From Pseudomonas putida (GTDB taxonomy: Bacteria > Pseudomonadota > Gammaproteobacteria > Pseudomonadales > Pseudomonadaceae), in contig NZ_MINI01000028.1 in the NCBI RefSeq assembly GCF_002906855.1, forward strand, positions 1,302,001 to 1,366,000: a DNA stretch of 64,000 nt, read 5' to 3'. Shown here one piece after another: positions 63,320-64,000 of this stretch. The position numbers and the translations under genes were made by a program. The notes beneath the pieces were generated by a model that made no database searches, was not told the DNA's origin, and worked only from the letters and a program-made list of their open reading frames with translations. Numbering within the stretch: the first letter of the stretch is position 1; each line of letters starts with the position of its first letter.

Positions 63320-64000
63320 GTGAGCGTACGCATCTCTACTTCGCAGTTCTATAACACCAACAGCGCCAACTATCAGAGCAACTTTGCCAAGACCGTGCAG
63401 ACACAGCAGGAGGCCAGTGATGGCATTCGTGTGCGCTCGGCCAAGGATGACCCGGTAGGGGCGGCGCGGTTGTTGCAGCTGGAGCAGCAGCAGAACATGC
63501 TGAGGCAGTACAGCACCAATACTGTGAATGTGCGTAATGCGCTGGGCACTGCCGAAAGCACCTTGAACTCTATCGGCAATATTTTGCAGCGGGTCAATGA
63601 GCTGGCGGTGAGTTCTGGCAACGGTGCATTCACCGACTCCGATCGCAAGGCCAACGCCGATGAGCTGGCGTCGCTCGAAGACCAGCTGTTCTCGCTGATG
63701 AACAGCAAGGACGAGAACGGCAAGTACCTGTTCTCGGGCTCCAAGGGCGATACTCAGCCCTATGTGCGTAACGCCGATGGCACATACAGTTATCAGGGCG
63801 ACCAGGGCAAGTTGAACCTGCAGGTGGGTGACATGCTGAGCCTGGCCGCGAATGAAACCGGCTACGATGCGTTCGAGCAGGCGCTTAATACCAGCCGCAG
63901 TCAGACCAGTATGACGGCACCCCCTGTCGACGATGGTCGCGTCAGCCTGTCCAATGGCCAGGTATCGGGCAGTTCGACCTACAACGACCGCTTCCGCAGC
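63320..64000 (+). CDS. flgL: hook-filament junction protein FlgL, partial
   Basis: 227 residues are visible; the gene runs off the right edge. The N terminus, VSVRISTSQFYNTNSANYQS, and the segment IRVRSAKDDPVGAARLLQLE followed by NVRNALGTAESTLNSIGNIL are flagellin-like, as in FlgL. The start is GTG 63320, 13 bases after flgK. It links hook to filament together with FlgK. The middle part after about residue 140 is the variable region. Confidence 0.93.
   Translation, partial: MSVRISTSQFYNTNSANYQSNFAKTVQTQQEASDGIRVRSAKDDPVGAARLLQLEQQQNMLRQYSTNTVNVRNALGTAESTLNSIGNILQRVNELAVSSGNGAFTDSDRKANADELASLEDQLFSLMNSKDENGKYLFSGSKGDTQPYVRNADGTYSYQGDQGKLNLQVGDMLSLAANETGYDAFEQALNTSRSQTSMTAPPVDDGRVSLSNGQVSGSSTYNDRFRS

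Overview
The window looks like a chromosomal segment of a fluorescent Pseudomonas of the P. putida/P. entomophila group. The evidence is the high GC content, pyoverdine maturation genes together with a FpvA-type receptor, AmrZ and RsmA of Pseudomonas type, the P. putida style bkd operon and a Pseudomonas type flagellar flg cluster. No phage, plasmid, insertion sequence transposase, rRNA or CRISPR array was seen.

Layout. (1) 1-6.4 kb is housekeeping and global regulation: the end of alaS, lysC, rsmA/csrA, tRNA-Ser(GCT), four tandem tRNA-Arg(ACG) genes, mgtE with an unusual leader, amrZ on the minus strand, phnN and tRNA-Arg(CCT). (2) 6.4-33.1 kb is a pyoverdine locus: a SyrP-like hydroxylase and three NRPS genes (four modules, thioesterase at the end) read rightwards; fpvA, pvdE, pvdO, pvdN and pvdM read leftwards towards them; pvdP is divergent from pvdM. 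Five exact TAAAT-N16-CGT iron-starvation (PvdS) boxes lie before the hydroxylase, the NRPS operon, pvdE, pvdM and pvdP. Adenylation-domain codes read from the sequence suggest Lys, Asp (epimerised, probably beta-hydroxylated), Ser and a hydroxyornithine-like residue. pvdF, which lies between pvdO and pvdE in P. aeruginosa, is absent here. (3) 33.1-39.4 kb is mixed: endonuclease I with a C-terminal Cys/His domain, two diguanylate cyclases, azlCD and a LysR regulator. (4) 39.5-48 kb is the bkdA1-A2-B-lpdV branched-chain keto acid dehydrogenase operon with divergent bkdR, then a glutamine-synthetase-like enzyme and an MFS transporter. (5) 48.2-64 kb is a motility block: ycgR, flgN, flgM, flgA (minus), cheV, cheR, flgBCDE, a small secreted protein, flgFGHIJK and the start of flgL. 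It carries a sigma-28 promoter before flgM and good sigma-54 promoters before flgB and flgF.

How the genes work together. The pyoverdine block covers part of peptide assembly, export to the periplasm (PvdE), periplasmic maturation (PvdM, PvdN, PvdO, PvdP) and uptake of the ferric complex (FpvA). Chromophore synthesis, the remaining modules, ornithine hydroxylation and the sigma factor must lie elsewhere. RsmA, AmrZ, two GGDEF proteins and the PilZ brake YcgR bear on the choice between swimming and attachment, which also concerns the flagellar genes at the right end.

The most unusual structures are a roughly 215 bp inverted-repeat element present in two opposite copies, one of which supplies the last part and stop codon of the pvdP reading frame, and a short leader ORF followed by an SD-masking hairpin before mgtE.
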